This document shows, piece by piece, positions 16,081 to 24,138 of a stretch of 33,407 bases of DNA. Origin of the DNA: a virus; IMG/VR virus record IMGVR_UViG_3300007516_000072, positions 1-33,407 of that record; one strand, 5' to 3'. The notes under the pieces are model-generated. The model searched no databases. It saw nothing but the letters and a program-made list of their open reading frames with translations, and had not been told where the DNA came from. Position 1 is the stretch's first letter. The number at the start of each line of letters is the position of its first letter. Both the position numbers and the translations under genes were made by a program.

Positions 16081-16128
16081 TGCGTATGGAAAATCAAATA
16101 ATACGCTTGTAGCGTAGGAAAAAAAAGG
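16081..16128 (+). promoter_or_regulatory. structured leader of the SSB gene with two competing hairpins
   Basis: TACGCT (16102-16107) pairs perfectly with AGCGTA (16111-16116) around a 3-base loop. GCGTAT (16082-16087) can instead pair with ATACGC (16101-16106). The two pairings use the same bases and exclude each other. The ribosome site (AAGG, within an A-rich run ending at 16128) follows directly, eight bases or so before the ATG. The arrangement could allow translational control; this is inference from the sequence. Confidence 0.35.
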
Positions 16129-16136
16129 TAATTATT

Positions 16137-16796
16137 ATGAGTATGTTCAAGACTTTGAGTGATCTGAAAAAGAACACTATCAACATGAAGGGTAGTGCTC
16201 AAGATGGAGAGCGCATTCAGCGCTACTTCGTTGTGAAGTCAGGAGAGTCGTATCTGATTCGCTTTCGTCAAGAGTTGACAGAGGACTCCGCAGCGTTCAC
16301 TGAGGAAGCCGGGGTCGCACATGTCGTTTCGGTCCACACTAACCCTGAGGACTTCAAGAAGAGTGCGGTTTGCACTGCAGATAACGAAGAGTTCGGTTAT
16401 CGCTGCTTTGGCTGTGAACAGATTGTTCATGATCGTGGCTGGCGTGCGAAGCAGCATCTTCTTCTGAATGTTGCTGTATTCAATGCAGAAGAGGACATTT
16501 GGGAGCCTCGCATTATCGATCAAAAATTCACTGGAGCGCATGTTGCTGAAACTATTGTGACTTACGCTTCGGAGTACGGCACTATCCTTGATCGAGATTT
16601 CAAGTTTTCTCGCACAGGACAGAAGCAGCAGACCAAATACACACTTATCCCGTTGGCCCCTAAGGATGCTGCCCCTAGCATTGCTGAATTACCGATGCAC
16701 GATCTTACGAAGGTGTTTCGGAATATGAACCCCGCAGAGCAGGCTGGGTTCTTTGCTGGGGAAGAGGACGATTCTAAGTCTTCCGATTGGAAGTAA
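16137..16796 (+). CDS. probable single-strand DNA-binding protein
   Basis: 219 residues. Cys at about residue 79 and CFGC at about 90-93 (YRCFGCEQIVHDRGW), with a nearby His, suggest a zinc-stabilised fold like that of T4 gp32-type binding proteins. A beta-rich core follows. The C-terminus is strongly acidic and ends GEEDDSKSSDWK, the type of tail that SSB proteins use to contact polymerase and helicase. It stands between primase and polymerase genes, has its own promoter and leader, and is closed by its own terminator, all consistent with an abundant DNA-coating protein. I do not see a classic bacterial SSB OB-fold signature, so the call rests on the tail, zinc motif and context. Confidence 0.65.
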   Translation: MSMFKTLSDLKKNTINMKGSAQDGERIQRYFVVKSGESYLIRFRQELTEDSAAFTEEAGVAHVVSVHTNPEDFKKSAVCTADNEEFGYRCFGCEQIVHDRGWRAKQHLLLNVAVFNAEEDIWEPRIIDQKFTGAHVAETIVTYASEYGTILDRDFKFSRTGQKQQTKYTLIPLAPKDAAPSIAELPMHDLTKVFRNMNPAEQAGFFAGEEDDSKSSDWK

Positions 16797-16809
16797 TTTT
16801 TGCAAAATG

Positions 16810-16853
16810 TATTTCCATGCCTTGCTAGGCGAGGCATGGAAATATTCTTTTTT
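16810..16853 (+). terminator. rho-independent terminator after SSB gene
   Basis: A perfect 13-bp stem (16810-16822 with 16832-16844; TATTTCCATGCCT and its complement) has a 9-base loop and is followed by TTCTTTTTTA. It lies 13 bases after the SSB stop and ends the replication transcription unit. Confidence 0.85.
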
Positions 16854-16866
16854 AGAGAGGATCTAA

Positions 16867-17394
16867 ATGATTGTGCTTGAAATCGACGGAGTCATCGCCA
16901 ATTATCGCGATGAACTAAGATTTAGGCTGAATGCTGCAGGATTTCATGCCGATAACGTATGCGAATTGGACAATTGCGACTTTAGCGAGGTTTATCCTGA
17001 CATTCCCTCGGGAGGTCTTGATCTTTTTCTTAACGATCCTCTTATTGTTAAAAATGCTAAATCCTTCGAGGACGCATGGTATTGGGTAAATCACTTCAGT
17101 TCCTCATACGACATCATGTTCTTAACTGGAAGAGACATTTCCCTGACGAGCCCCACTTGGGACTGGTTTCGTGAATGGGATATACCTGCCGACTTTATCG
17201 TGTTCCAAGAAGATAAAATTAAGTTTCTTTATGAGATCCTCCCAACTGTATATGTCGATGATGACCCAGAGGTTATCTCTCAGGCGATATCTGTGGGGGT
17301 CAATGCTTACCTTTATAACCGCCCTTACAATCAAGAACATAGCGTTCCCGAGGGCAGGCGAATAAATAGCCTGTGGGAGATTGAGTTACCATGA
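16867..17394 (+). CDS. HAD-superfamily phosphatase-like protein with altered nucleophile
   Basis: 175 residues. Motif I reads VLEIDGVIANY, so position 5 is Glu where the HAD nucleophile Asp normally stands; the second acid, D7, is present. Motif II is FLTGRD (T87), motif III a Lys around 117-119 (EDKIKF), motif IV the acidic VYVDDDPEV (131-133). The overall pattern is that of 5'-nucleotidase or polynucleotide-phosphatase-like HAD proteins found in phage nucleotide modules. With Glu at the nucleophile position, catalysis may be lost or changed. AGAGAGG precedes the ATG. It opens the nucleotide metabolism block after a terminator and overlaps the SLOG-like gene by 4 bases. Confidence 0.72.
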   Translation: MIVLEIDGVIANYRDELRFRLNAAGFHADNVCELDNCDFSEVYPDIPSGGLDLFLNDPLIVKNAKSFEDAWYWVNHFSSSYDIMFLTGRDISLTSPTWDWFREWDIPADFIVFQEDKIKFLYEILPTVYVDDDPEVISQAISVGVNAYLYNRPYNQEHSVPEGRRINSLWEIELP

Positions 17395-17762
17395 GAGTAA
17401 TTATAGCTGGGTCAGATATTGTGCAGATTAACAAGATTGCTGTAGAGACTTTCCTGAACGGTCTATACGCATCCCAAAAAGATAAGCTGTATGTAATTTA
17501 TACGGGGAGAGGGCATGTCTCAGACATTGCCGAAGAGTGGGTGGATAAAACTTGGCGTCATTCTGTTTCGAAGTTCTCATTTAATGGGGAATGGCTTATC
17601 GAGCATTGGTCTGAAGGAATCACTCTAAGTGAAGTTGGCTTTCATTTCATTGAGGAAACGAACCCTGATTTAATTTTTCTGTTTGGTGAAGATCACAGCG
17701 GGTTTAGTGATGCGGCTAGACGACATAATATTCCTTCATTCATTCTTGAGAAGATTTCTTGA
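17391..17762 (+). CDS. SLOG-family-like protein (Rossmann-type nucleotide binding)
   Basis: 123 residues. The N-terminus MRVIIAGSDIVQINKIAVE and the later YTGRGHVSDIAEEWVDK fit the 'viitGsR...vvhGgarGaD.iAeeWA' pattern of YspA/DUF2493-like SLOG proteins. DLIFLFGEDHSGFSDAARRH and NIPSFIL match the closing beta-strand and 'g.gt...A...gipv' helix. SLOG proteins bind nucleotides or nucleotide-derived ligands. Here it lies between a HAD-like protein and a dCMP deaminase in overlapping genes, so I infer a role in nucleotide metabolism or sensing. The substrate is unknown. Confidence 0.6.
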   Translation: MRVIIAGSDIVQINKIAVETFLNGLYASQKDKLYVIYTGRGHVSDIAEEWVDKTWRHSVSKFSFNGEWLIEHWSEGITLSEVGFHFIEETNPDLIFLFGEDHSGFSDAARRHNIPSFILEKIS

Positions 17763-18247
17763 GCGAGTTAGTTTTTCGGCCAAGTTGGAATGATTATTTT
17801 CTTAATTTAGCAATTGCGGCGGCTCAGCGCTCAACTTGTTCTAGTCGCAAGGTCGGTGCGGTAATCGTAAATCCTGAGACAAATCAGGTCATTTCTATGG
17901 GATATAACGGTTCGCCTAAGGGTACATCACATTGTGGCCCGGAATGCGTTACAAGGACATCTGGGGGGCAATGGGGGCTCTGCAAGGCCATCCACGCCGA
18001 ACAGAATGCAGTCATTTCGGCGGCAATGAACGGGGCGAGGACAAATGGCGCTACTATCTACCTAACGACGACTCCGTGCATATTTTGTGCTAGGGTTCTC
18101 ATCAACGCCGGGATCAAGAAAGTGATCTCATCGACGCTCTACTCTCATACGGACGCCATCGAGCTTCTTTATGAGGGAGGAGTGGATATCGTTGTTGTAA
18201 GTATTGACAATATCCCGCCCATCTTTTTGGAGAAATTATGCATGTAG
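17759..18247 (+). CDS. deoxycytidylate (dCMP) deaminase
   Basis: 162 residues from TTG at 17759, overlapping the previous stop. The zinc-dependent deaminase motifs are complete: H79-A80-E81 in AIHAEQNA, and PCIFC with C107 and C110. The N-terminal RPSWNDYFLNLAIAAAQRST and GYNGSPKGTSHC segments are typical of dCMP deaminases (ComEB-like) rather than cytidine deaminases. It converts dCMP to dUMP, feeding dTMP synthesis during phage replication. An allosteric dCTP site cannot be judged by eye. It stands in an overlapping series of nucleotide genes just ahead of the polymerase. Confidence 0.88.
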   Translation: MSELVFRPSWNDYFLNLAIAAAQRSTCSSRKVGAVIVNPETNQVISMGYNGSPKGTSHCGPECVTRTSGGQWGLCKAIHAEQNAVISAAMNGARTNGATIYLTTTPCIFCARVLINAGIKKVISSTLYSHTDAIELLYEGGVDIVVVSIDNIPPIFLEKLCM

Positions 18248-18450
18248 GACGAGTTCATAGGTTACAAGCGACAGAGTTATCTTTTTCTGATGATGAGTTC
18301 GATATCTGGAAAAAGGCTAACCCTACTGAGCCTCATACTCATGAGAGATATGTGGAGATGGGTACGGCAATTATTGCTGACATCGACTCGATGTGGGATA
18401 CGTATGATCTCTATACTGTCGGAATTTTCTTCTCAAGAGATGAGGAGTAG
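18238..18450 (+). CDS. small acidic protein of unknown function
   Basis: 70 residues. The ATG lies 10 bases inside the end of the deaminase gene, and the stop is two bases before the polymerase ATG. The protein is acidic, with HTHERYVEMGTAIIADIDSM in the middle, and has no recognised motif. Tight packing between deaminase and polymerase supports it as a real gene. Confidence 0.5.
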   Translation: MHVGRVHRLQATELSFSDDEFDIWKKANPTEPHTHERYVEMGTAIIADIDSMWDTYDLYTVGIFFSRDEE

Positions 18451-18452
18451 AT

Positions 18453-21400
18453 ATGGCTGAGTTCGTTCATCTTCATAATCATTCTGAATACTCGCTGTTG
18501 GATGGGATGAGCACTCCAGAGGAAATTGCAAGTATTGTCAGCACTAATGGACAAATTGCCTCGGCCATCACCGATCACGGCACTATGGGAGGGTTCATTC
18601 GATTCCAAAAGGCCTGCAAACAGCAGGGGGTGAAACCCATCTTTGGTGTTGAGGCATATTTTGTTGATAATGCATTCAGGGAGGACGAGGAGAATAAAGA
18701 GGAAAGGTCTCATCTGATCCTCCTCGCAAAAAACGATAAGGGTCTTGAAAATCTGTTCCGCCTTAATAACGTGGCTTGGACAGAACAACATTACTACAAG
18801 CCTCGTATTGACTTCTCTAACCTTGAACAATTCGGAGAGGGTCTCATATGCCTTTCTGGCTGTATGGGGAGCGCTCTATCGAAGGCTATTCTGTCTGGAG
18901 ATGAGGAGCGAGCGGAGTTTGTTCTGGAGAGATTCCGTGGAATCTTCGCTGACGATTACTACCTTGAGGTCCAACCTCATAATCCCCCGGAACTTAATTC
19001 CAAATTGATTGACTATGGGGACTCATACAACATTCCTATTGTTGGGACTTTGGATTGCCATTTTCCTACTGAGGATGATTGGGGAGTAGAGGAAGTCCTT
19101 CTTGCGATTGGACAGAACTCTTCCATGAGTGCTGGCCAGAAGCGTCACGCTAAAGATCATTATGATGAAGCTTGCGGGGTTCATGATTTAATAAAGAAGA
19201 TGGATATCCTTTATCCAGATCGTCGCCTCTCATTTAAAGATTTGCCTTTGTACCTTATGGACGCAAAAGAGGTTTTGCAGCACTTCAATGACGTAGGAAT
19301 TACGCGCCTTGATATTCTTGAAAATACTATGGAGATTGCTGAAAAATGTAATTCTGAGATCAAGATGAACAATATGCTCCTTCCCTCTTATACGAAAGAC
19401 GTAAAGGTCGATATGTCATCTAATGATTACTTGAGGGAAGTTTCTTTTATGATGCTCTCCAATAAGCGCCTTGACAAAGACCAAGTATATGTAGATCGAC
19501 TGAATGAAGAACTTGGCGTCATTTCTGGAAAGAACTTTTCTGATTACTTTCTTATCCTTTGGGATCTAGTAACTTGGTCTGATGATAACGATATCGCTCG
19601 TGGTCCTGCTCGCGGATCTGCTGGGGGGTCTCTTCTCGCTTACGTCCTTGGCATTACTAGCATTGATCCCGTCAAGCATGGGCTTTTGTTTTTTCGCTTC
19701 ATCAACGCCGAGCGCAGTGACTATCCCGATATTGATACAGATTTTGAGGATCGTCGTCGTGATGAGGTCAAGGAATATCTCCGTAATAGGTGGGGGCATG
19801 AAAATGTTGCCGGTATCTCCGCATATGGGTCGTTTCAACCTAAGGGGTCAATAAAGGCTGTGGCATCAGCGTTTTCGGTCCCTTATGTTGAAGCAAACGC
19901 TATCACTCCACTGTTCGAGACTTTTGAGGAGTATAGAACTAAAGATTCGCTTGAGAAGTTCCGCAAGAAGAATCCTGACATCATTAGAGTGGCAGAGAGG
20001 CTCTCTGGGAGATACAAGAGTGCTTCCGCCCATGCGGCTGGCGTTATCGTATCTAGCGTTCCCTTGAATACGATTGTCCCGATTGAGGTCCGCCAAGAAG
20101 CAGTCACAAAGCGCAAGATCAACGTCGTCGCCTACGACAAGGACGAGACTGGAGACTTTGGATTGATCAAACTTGATATCCTCGGTGTTCGTGCTATTAC
20201 TGTCGTCAAGGATTGCGTGGCTAAGATAAAGGAGCGCCACGGATTAGACGTTTTCGACTTAAGTATAGATACTGACAATCCCGACAAGAAGGTCTTTGAG
20301 GAATTTACAGCAGGGAATGTCGTTGGCATTTTTCAGGCAGAGGGTGCCGGATATGCGTCTCTAATTACCGAGATCGGTATAAATAGTTTCAGAGACTTAG
20401 TTGTTTCGAATGCCCTTGTTCGTCCTGGGGCGTATGTGACTCAGGGGAAGAAGTTCATATCTCGCCGCAATGGTACTCAGTCTTTCACTTATGATCACCC
20501 CATACTGGAGGGAATCCTCGGAGACACTTACGGAACTTTCATCTTCGAAGAACAAGTGATGAAGATTGCTGTCGAACTTGCTGGATTCTCTTGGTCTCAA
20601 GCAGACAATCTTAGAAAGATTATTTCGAAGAAGAAGGACCCAGCGGAGTTTGACAAGTATAGAGAAGATTTCGTAAAAGGCGCTAGCGAACACATCTCTG
20701 TAGCCAAGTCGAAGACACTATGGGCTGACATTGAGAAGGCCTCCTCTTACATGTTCGGGCTCTCTCATTCCACTGGGTACGCTCTCGTGTCGTATCAGAC
20801 AATGTGGCTTAAGGTGAACTACCCAACCGAATTCATTTGGGCGACTTTGACTAATGAAGATAAGGGTGAAAAGATTTCTACCTATCTCTTTGAGGCTCAA
20901 CGTATCGGCATAGAGATTCTTGGCCCGGATGTGAACAAATCTGAGCCAAACTTCTCTCTTGAGGGGGATGCTTTGATGTTTGGTCTCTCAAACATTGCTG
21001 GTTGCGGGGCATCAACCGTTTCGGAGATCTTGGTAAAGCGCCCATTCTCCGACTACGATCACTTCGTCAACACGGTACAAAAGTCTAAAGTCAGAGTCAA
21101 TAATATGGAGGCGCTTCAGAAAGTCGGGGCATTGAATAGTATCGGTTACGACTCTCCATACGAATCACGCCGTTACTTCGGCCCTCTATTGAACTATCAC
21201 GTCACAATGAATGACAAGTCTCCGTTCGATTCTATTATCATGCCATGCAGCGATGCTCAGGACGACAAGGGGGACATCAACCTCTACATTGTCCGTGGTG
21301 TTGTCAAGGACACCAAGAGGACTCCTAAGTATTTTCGAGCAGAGATAGAGGACTCTACCGGTGTCGTTTCTTCATTTGCTAATAGCGATGCTGTGATCAG

Positions 21401-21890
21401 CAAGCGAGATTACGTGATTTCCATTGTTGGTGATCAAACTATTCACCACATTGAGAACTTTAATGAAATTGAGACTGGTAAAAGTGACACTGAGTTCTCT
21501 AAATTTTTGCGTAAGCAAGTTGATGGAGAGAATATGAACGAGTACGAATTCCTGTATGATATAGGAATCAAACGAGGAGTTAGCACAAATGGTAAAACTT
21601 TGGCACTCGCATATCTTATCAATACTGTGAAGTTCCAAACAAGGACCGGCAAGGTTATGTCGTCGTCCTACTTTCACGTTCCTGATTACGGATGGCTCAA
21701 AACGACATCATTCACTTCAGGGACTATGACTAACGACGCTGAACTTAGTAAAAGTTTCGAGTGGAAGATGATAAAACTTACTCTCGGAAAGAATAAACAA
21801 ATATCCCTCAAAAGCGTTGTCTCAGTTGAGAAGTGGTGTAAAATGAATGAAATCGATGTTGAAAATGAAAGAGAGAGAGTATGCTTGTAG
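18453..21890 (+). CDS. dnaE: DNA polymerase III alpha subunit (DnaE type)
   Basis: 1145 residues, near the normal bacterial length of about 1160. The N-terminal PHP domain starts at HLHNHSEYSLLDGM (residues 6-19) and keeps the leading His residues. The palm is clear: ARGPARGSAGGSLLAYVLG, then the catalytic pair D426 and D428 in YPDIDTDFED. The thumb and fingers follow with HAAGVIVSS, FIFEEQVMKIA, LRKIISKKK and FGLSHSTGYALVSYQT, all standard DnaE motifs. The C-terminal ~200 residues are divergent and probably hold the OB fold. It synthesises the phage DNA. No intein is present although DnaE is a frequent intein host elsewhere. It overlaps the RecA gene by 10 bases. Confidence 0.95.
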   Translation: MAEFVHLHNHSEYSLLDGMSTPEEIASIVSTNGQIASAITDHGTMGGFIRFQKACKQQGVKPIFGVEAYFVDNAFREDEENKEERSHLILLAKNDKGLENLFRLNNVAWTEQHYYKPRIDFSNLEQFGEGLICLSGCMGSALSKAILSGDEERAEFVLERFRGIFADDYYLEVQPHNPPELNSKLIDYGDSYNIPIVGTLDCHFPTEDDWGVEEVLLAIGQNSSMSAGQKRHAKDHYDEACGVHDLIKKMDILYPDRRLSFKDLPLYLMDAKEVLQHFNDVGITRLDILENTMEIAEKCNSEIKMNNMLLPSYTKDVKVDMSSNDYLREVSFMMLSNKRLDKDQVYVDRLNEELGVISGKNFSDYFLILWDLVTWSDDNDIARGPARGSAGGSLLAYVLGITSIDPVKHGLLFFRFINAERSDYPDIDTDFEDRRRDEVKEYLRNRWGHENVAGISAYGSFQPKGSIKAVASAFSVPYVEANAITPLFETFEEYRTKDSLEKFRKKNPDIIRVAERLSGRYKSASAHAAGVIVSSVPLNTIVPIEVRQEAVTKRKINVVAYDKDETGDFGLIKLDILGVRAITVVKDCVAKIKERHGLDVFDLSIDTDNPDKKVFEEFTAGNVVGIFQAEGAGYASLITEIGINSFRDLVVSNALVRPGAYVTQGKKFISRRNGTQSFTYDHPILEGILGDTYGTFIFEEQVMKIAVELAGFSWSQADNLRKIISKKKDPAEFDKYREDFVKGASEHISVAKSKTLWADIEKASSYMFGLSHSTGYALVSYQTMWLKVNYPTEFIWATLTNEDKGEKISTYLFEAQRIGIEILGPDVNKSEPNFSLEGDALMFGLSNIAGCGASTVSEILVKRPFSDYDHFVNTVQKSKVRVNNMEALQKVGALNSIGYDSPYESRRYFGPLLNYHVTMNDKSPFDSIIMPCSDAQDDKGDINLYIVRGVVKDTKRTPKYFRAEIEDSTGVVSSFANSDAVISKRDYVISIVGDQTIHHIENFNEIETGKSDTEFSKFLRKQVDGENMNEYEFLYDIGIKRGVSTNGKTLALAYLINTVKFQTRTGKVMSSSYFHVPDYGWLKTTSFTSGTMTNDAELSKSFEWKMIKLTLGKNKQISLKSVVSVEKWCKMNEIDVENERERVCL

Positions 21891-23848
21891 TCAAAGGTGG
21901 GGAGAAGCTCCCTAAGGCCGAATCGCTAAAGACACCCAGCTTTGGGTTGAACTATATTCTTGGTGGAGGTTTGTGGTCTGGCCGTTACCATATAATCTGG
22001 GGAAATCCACAAGCGGGAAAGGCGCTGGCGAGTTGGGAAAAAGTGTTGACGCCAACTGGCTGGGAGGAGATTTCCGACCTTGTCGTAGGAGACTATGTTA
22101 TCGGTTCCGATGGAAACCCCACAAGAGTGCTCGGGGTATTCCCCCAAGGTTTTAGAGATCTATACACCGTCACGTTTTCTGATGGGGCGAAGGTAGTTTG
22201 CGACGAAGAGCATTTGTGGACATTTAGGACATCGGAAGATGTCCATGGAGGGAAAACTTGGTGGAGAACTGACTCGCTCAAGAATATAGTCGGATATCAG
22301 AAGAGAAGTAATGGAGTGCAAGTTGAAACCGACTGGTGTCACATCCCCATAGCAGAGCCTGCCAAAACTTTCTTAGCCGATCTTCCAATTGACCCTTATA
22401 CATTAGGGGTGCTTCTGGGAAATGGGTCATTTAGAACTGGATCGATAAGGTTTTCAACTGATGATGACTTTATACTTAAAAATCTAGACACTAAGGACCT
22501 GCGCGTTACTAAGGTGAGCGACTTTGACTACAGAATATCTGCAGAACGAGGTAGAGACAACTGGCTGCTAACCGAGTTGGAGAGCTTGGATCTATGGAGC
22601 GTCCACGGATTAGACAAGTCGATTCCCGCTGAATATATGTTCTCCGATCCAGATGATCGCTTGGAGATGCTACGGGGGCTGATGGATACAGATGGATACG
22701 TAGATAAAGGTGGGCGCTGCGAGTTCTCTTCCTCTAGTCCCCAGTTGATCACTGACGTTGTAGAACTGGTGCGATCGCTAGGAGGAGTTACGGGAAATAC
22801 CGGAGCGGGGATCAGGATGAAGAAAACAACCAATGCCGACCACTACAGAGTGACAGTGACGCTTCCTGTGAATCCATTTAGGCTTCCAAGAAAGGCCGAC
22901 CGGTGGAGTGCCAAGCCTGTTGGCAGGACGATCAGGAGTATTGACTACTACGGAAGAGGTCATGCGACGTGTATCAGGGTTGAGGCTGAGGACGGGCTTT
23001 TTGTAGCAAATGACTACGTAGTGACGCATAACACCACGCTGGCCTTCCATGCTGCCGCCGAGGCGCAGAAGCTTGGATATACGACTGTCGTTATTGACGC
23101 TGAAGGGTCTGCTACCGACGAGTGGATGGTCCAGTGCGGGATTGATATTGATGATCGTATTGTTATCCGTTCGACTATTCTTGAAGATATTCTGAATGTT
23201 ATTATGCCAATGTTTCGTGAAAAGGACTCTAAGTATTTCTTTGTTTTTGATTCGATCAATACTATCGTGATGGAACAGTTTTACAAGAATGATGATGGTA
23301 TGGGCGGTATTGGAATTTACGCTCGCTCTCAGGGCGTTCTTATCCAAAAGATTGCAGATCAACTTATTTCTGGCGTGAATCATGTGGTAGTTTTTATTGC
23401 GCAGCAAACTATTGCAGCGAAGGGTCAATTTTTTGTGACGCAAGGCAAGTATGGTAATGCTGCGTACCATTGGGCTACTAATATTATCCGCCTTCATGCC
23501 GGAGATGCCAGTGCCGATGTCGATCGTGACGATGATGAGCGGATTACTAGCCGCAAAGTTACTTGGCGTATTGACAAGTCGAAGCAGAGGTCTATTCAAG
23601 GCACTAAGGGTGACTACTGGTTTTCCCCGGAGAGTGCCACGATTGACTTGAAGCGTGAGGCTTTTCATATTGCTGTAAGGAACGGGATCATTACGAAGAA
23701 GGGTGCATGGTTCGAATGGGACGGAAAGAGTTATCATGGAGCCGACAAACTCATTAGCGCGCTGTCCGAGGGAGATATGAGTAATATTTTATCTCAACTT
23801 GAGCAGGCCGAACTGTCGTTCGACAGCGACGCAGAGGGCAGCGAATAA
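21881..23848 (+). CDS. recA: RecA/UvsX-like recombinase interrupted by an intein
   Basis: The precursor has 655 residues; without the intein (48-384) it has 318. The N-terminus is short (SFGLNYILGGGLWSGRYHII), then Walker A GNPQAGK-TTL, split after K47. VVIDAEGSATDEWMVQCGID matches the RecA 'ID.E...d...a...Gvd' region. Walker B is YFFVFDSINTIV, and VVVFIAQQT follows as the L2-side motif. The acidic C-terminus (SFDSDAEGSE) is typical of RecA proteins. It pairs homologous DNA strands in recombination-dependent replication and repair. The gene overlaps the polymerase and is followed two bases later by a resolvase-like gene, forming a recombination cluster. Confidence 0.9.
   Translation: MLVVKGGEKLPKAESLKTPSFGLNYILGGGLWSGRYHIIWGNPQAGKALASWEKVLTPTGWEEISDLVVGDYVIGSDGNPTRVLGVFPQGFRDLYTVTFSDGAKVVCDEEHLWTFRTSEDVHGGKTWWRTDSLKNIVGYQKRSNGVQVETDWCHIPIAEPAKTFLADLPIDPYTLGVLLGNGSFRTGSIRFSTDDDFILKNLDTKDLRVTKVSDFDYRISAERGRDNWLLTELESLDLWSVHGLDKSIPAEYMFSDPDDRLEMLRGLMDTDGYVDKGGRCEFSSSSPQLITDVVELVRSLGGVTGNTGAGIRMKKTTNADHYRVTVTLPVNPFRLPRKADRWSAKPVGRTIRSIDYYGRGHATCIRVEAEDGLFVANDYVVTHNTTLAFHAAAEAQKLGYTTVVIDAEGSATDEWMVQCGIDIDDRIVIRSTILEDILNVIMPMFREKDSKYFFVFDSINTIVMEQFYKNDDGMGGIGIYARSQGVLIQKIADQLISGVNHVVVFIAQQTIAAKGQFFVTQGKYGNAAYHWATNIIRLHAGDASADVDRDDDERITSRKVTWRIDKSKQRSIQGTKGDYWFSPESATIDLKREAFHIAVRNGIITKKGAWFEWDGKSYHGADKLISALSEGDMSNILSQLEQAELSFDSDAEGSE
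22022..23032 (+). mobile_element. class 3-type intein in RecA Walker A, with damaged LAGLIDADG motif
   Basis: 337 residues (48-384). It begins ALASWEKVLTPTGW after QAGK and ends NDYVVTHN before T385, restoring GKTT. The first residue is Ala. The class 3 signature is W113 (EEHLW), C364 (ATCIRVEA) and T382 before H383-N384. The first endonuclease helix reads TLGVLLGNGS, with Asn where the metal-binding Asp is expected, while the second, MLRGLMDTDGY, is normal. Splicing residues are intact, so the element may splice but have lost cutting activity. It shares NPF-x-LPRK and the overall C-terminal pattern with the DnaB intein, suggesting a common ancestor. Confidence 0.92.
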
Positions 23849-23850
23849 CA

Positions 23851-24138
23851 GTGGATTGGAATCAAAGAGAACGTAGATCTGCCAAGAAAGATGGGGCAAA
23901 GGTTATTCCGAATAGTGGCCGTGGATTTAAGAAAGGGGACGCTCTTCTTGATGAAGAGTGGCTGATCGACTACAAGCATAATGAGAAAACCTTCACCTTG
24001 AGCGCTACTTCTTGGGCAAAGCACAGCAAGGACGCTTGGAATGATGGTCAATATAAGCCGATCGTAAAAGTCATCTTTGGTGACGGTAGGACGATCGCTA
24101 TTTTAGATTGGGACGATTTCATTGAACTCAAAAGGTAA
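23851..24138 (+). CDS. PD-(D/E)XK Holliday junction resolvase-like protein
   Basis: 95 residues from GTG at 23851, two bases after the RecA stop. The pattern NQRERRSAKKDGAKVIPNSG, then KKGDALLDEEWLIDYKHNEK fits small Hjc/PD-(D/E)XK nucleases of phages. The active site is probably D30 or D34, with D40-Y41-K42 as the D-x-K motif, followed by the KTFTLS strand. Such enzymes cut branched DNA. It directly follows the recombinase gene, a sensible functional pairing. A RuvC-like resolvase is also encoded at 26649. The family call is made by motif only. Confidence 0.62.
   Translation: MDWNQRERRSAKKDGAKVIPNSGRGFKKGDALLDEEWLIDYKHNEKTFTLSATSWAKHSKDAWNDGQYKPIVKVIFGDGRTIAILDWDDFIELKR

Noticed and set aside
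18453-21890. Intein in the DnaE gene
   Set aside because: DnaE is a common intein host, so I looked for block A, LAGLIDADG and His-Asn junctions. The length (1145) and motif spacing are those of an uninterrupted polymerase.
22778-23737. Long 319-codon open frame on the minus strand
   Set aside because: It is fully antisense to the RecA C-extein and intein end, has no recognisable motif, and all supported genes are on the + strand. It is a by-product of codon usage.
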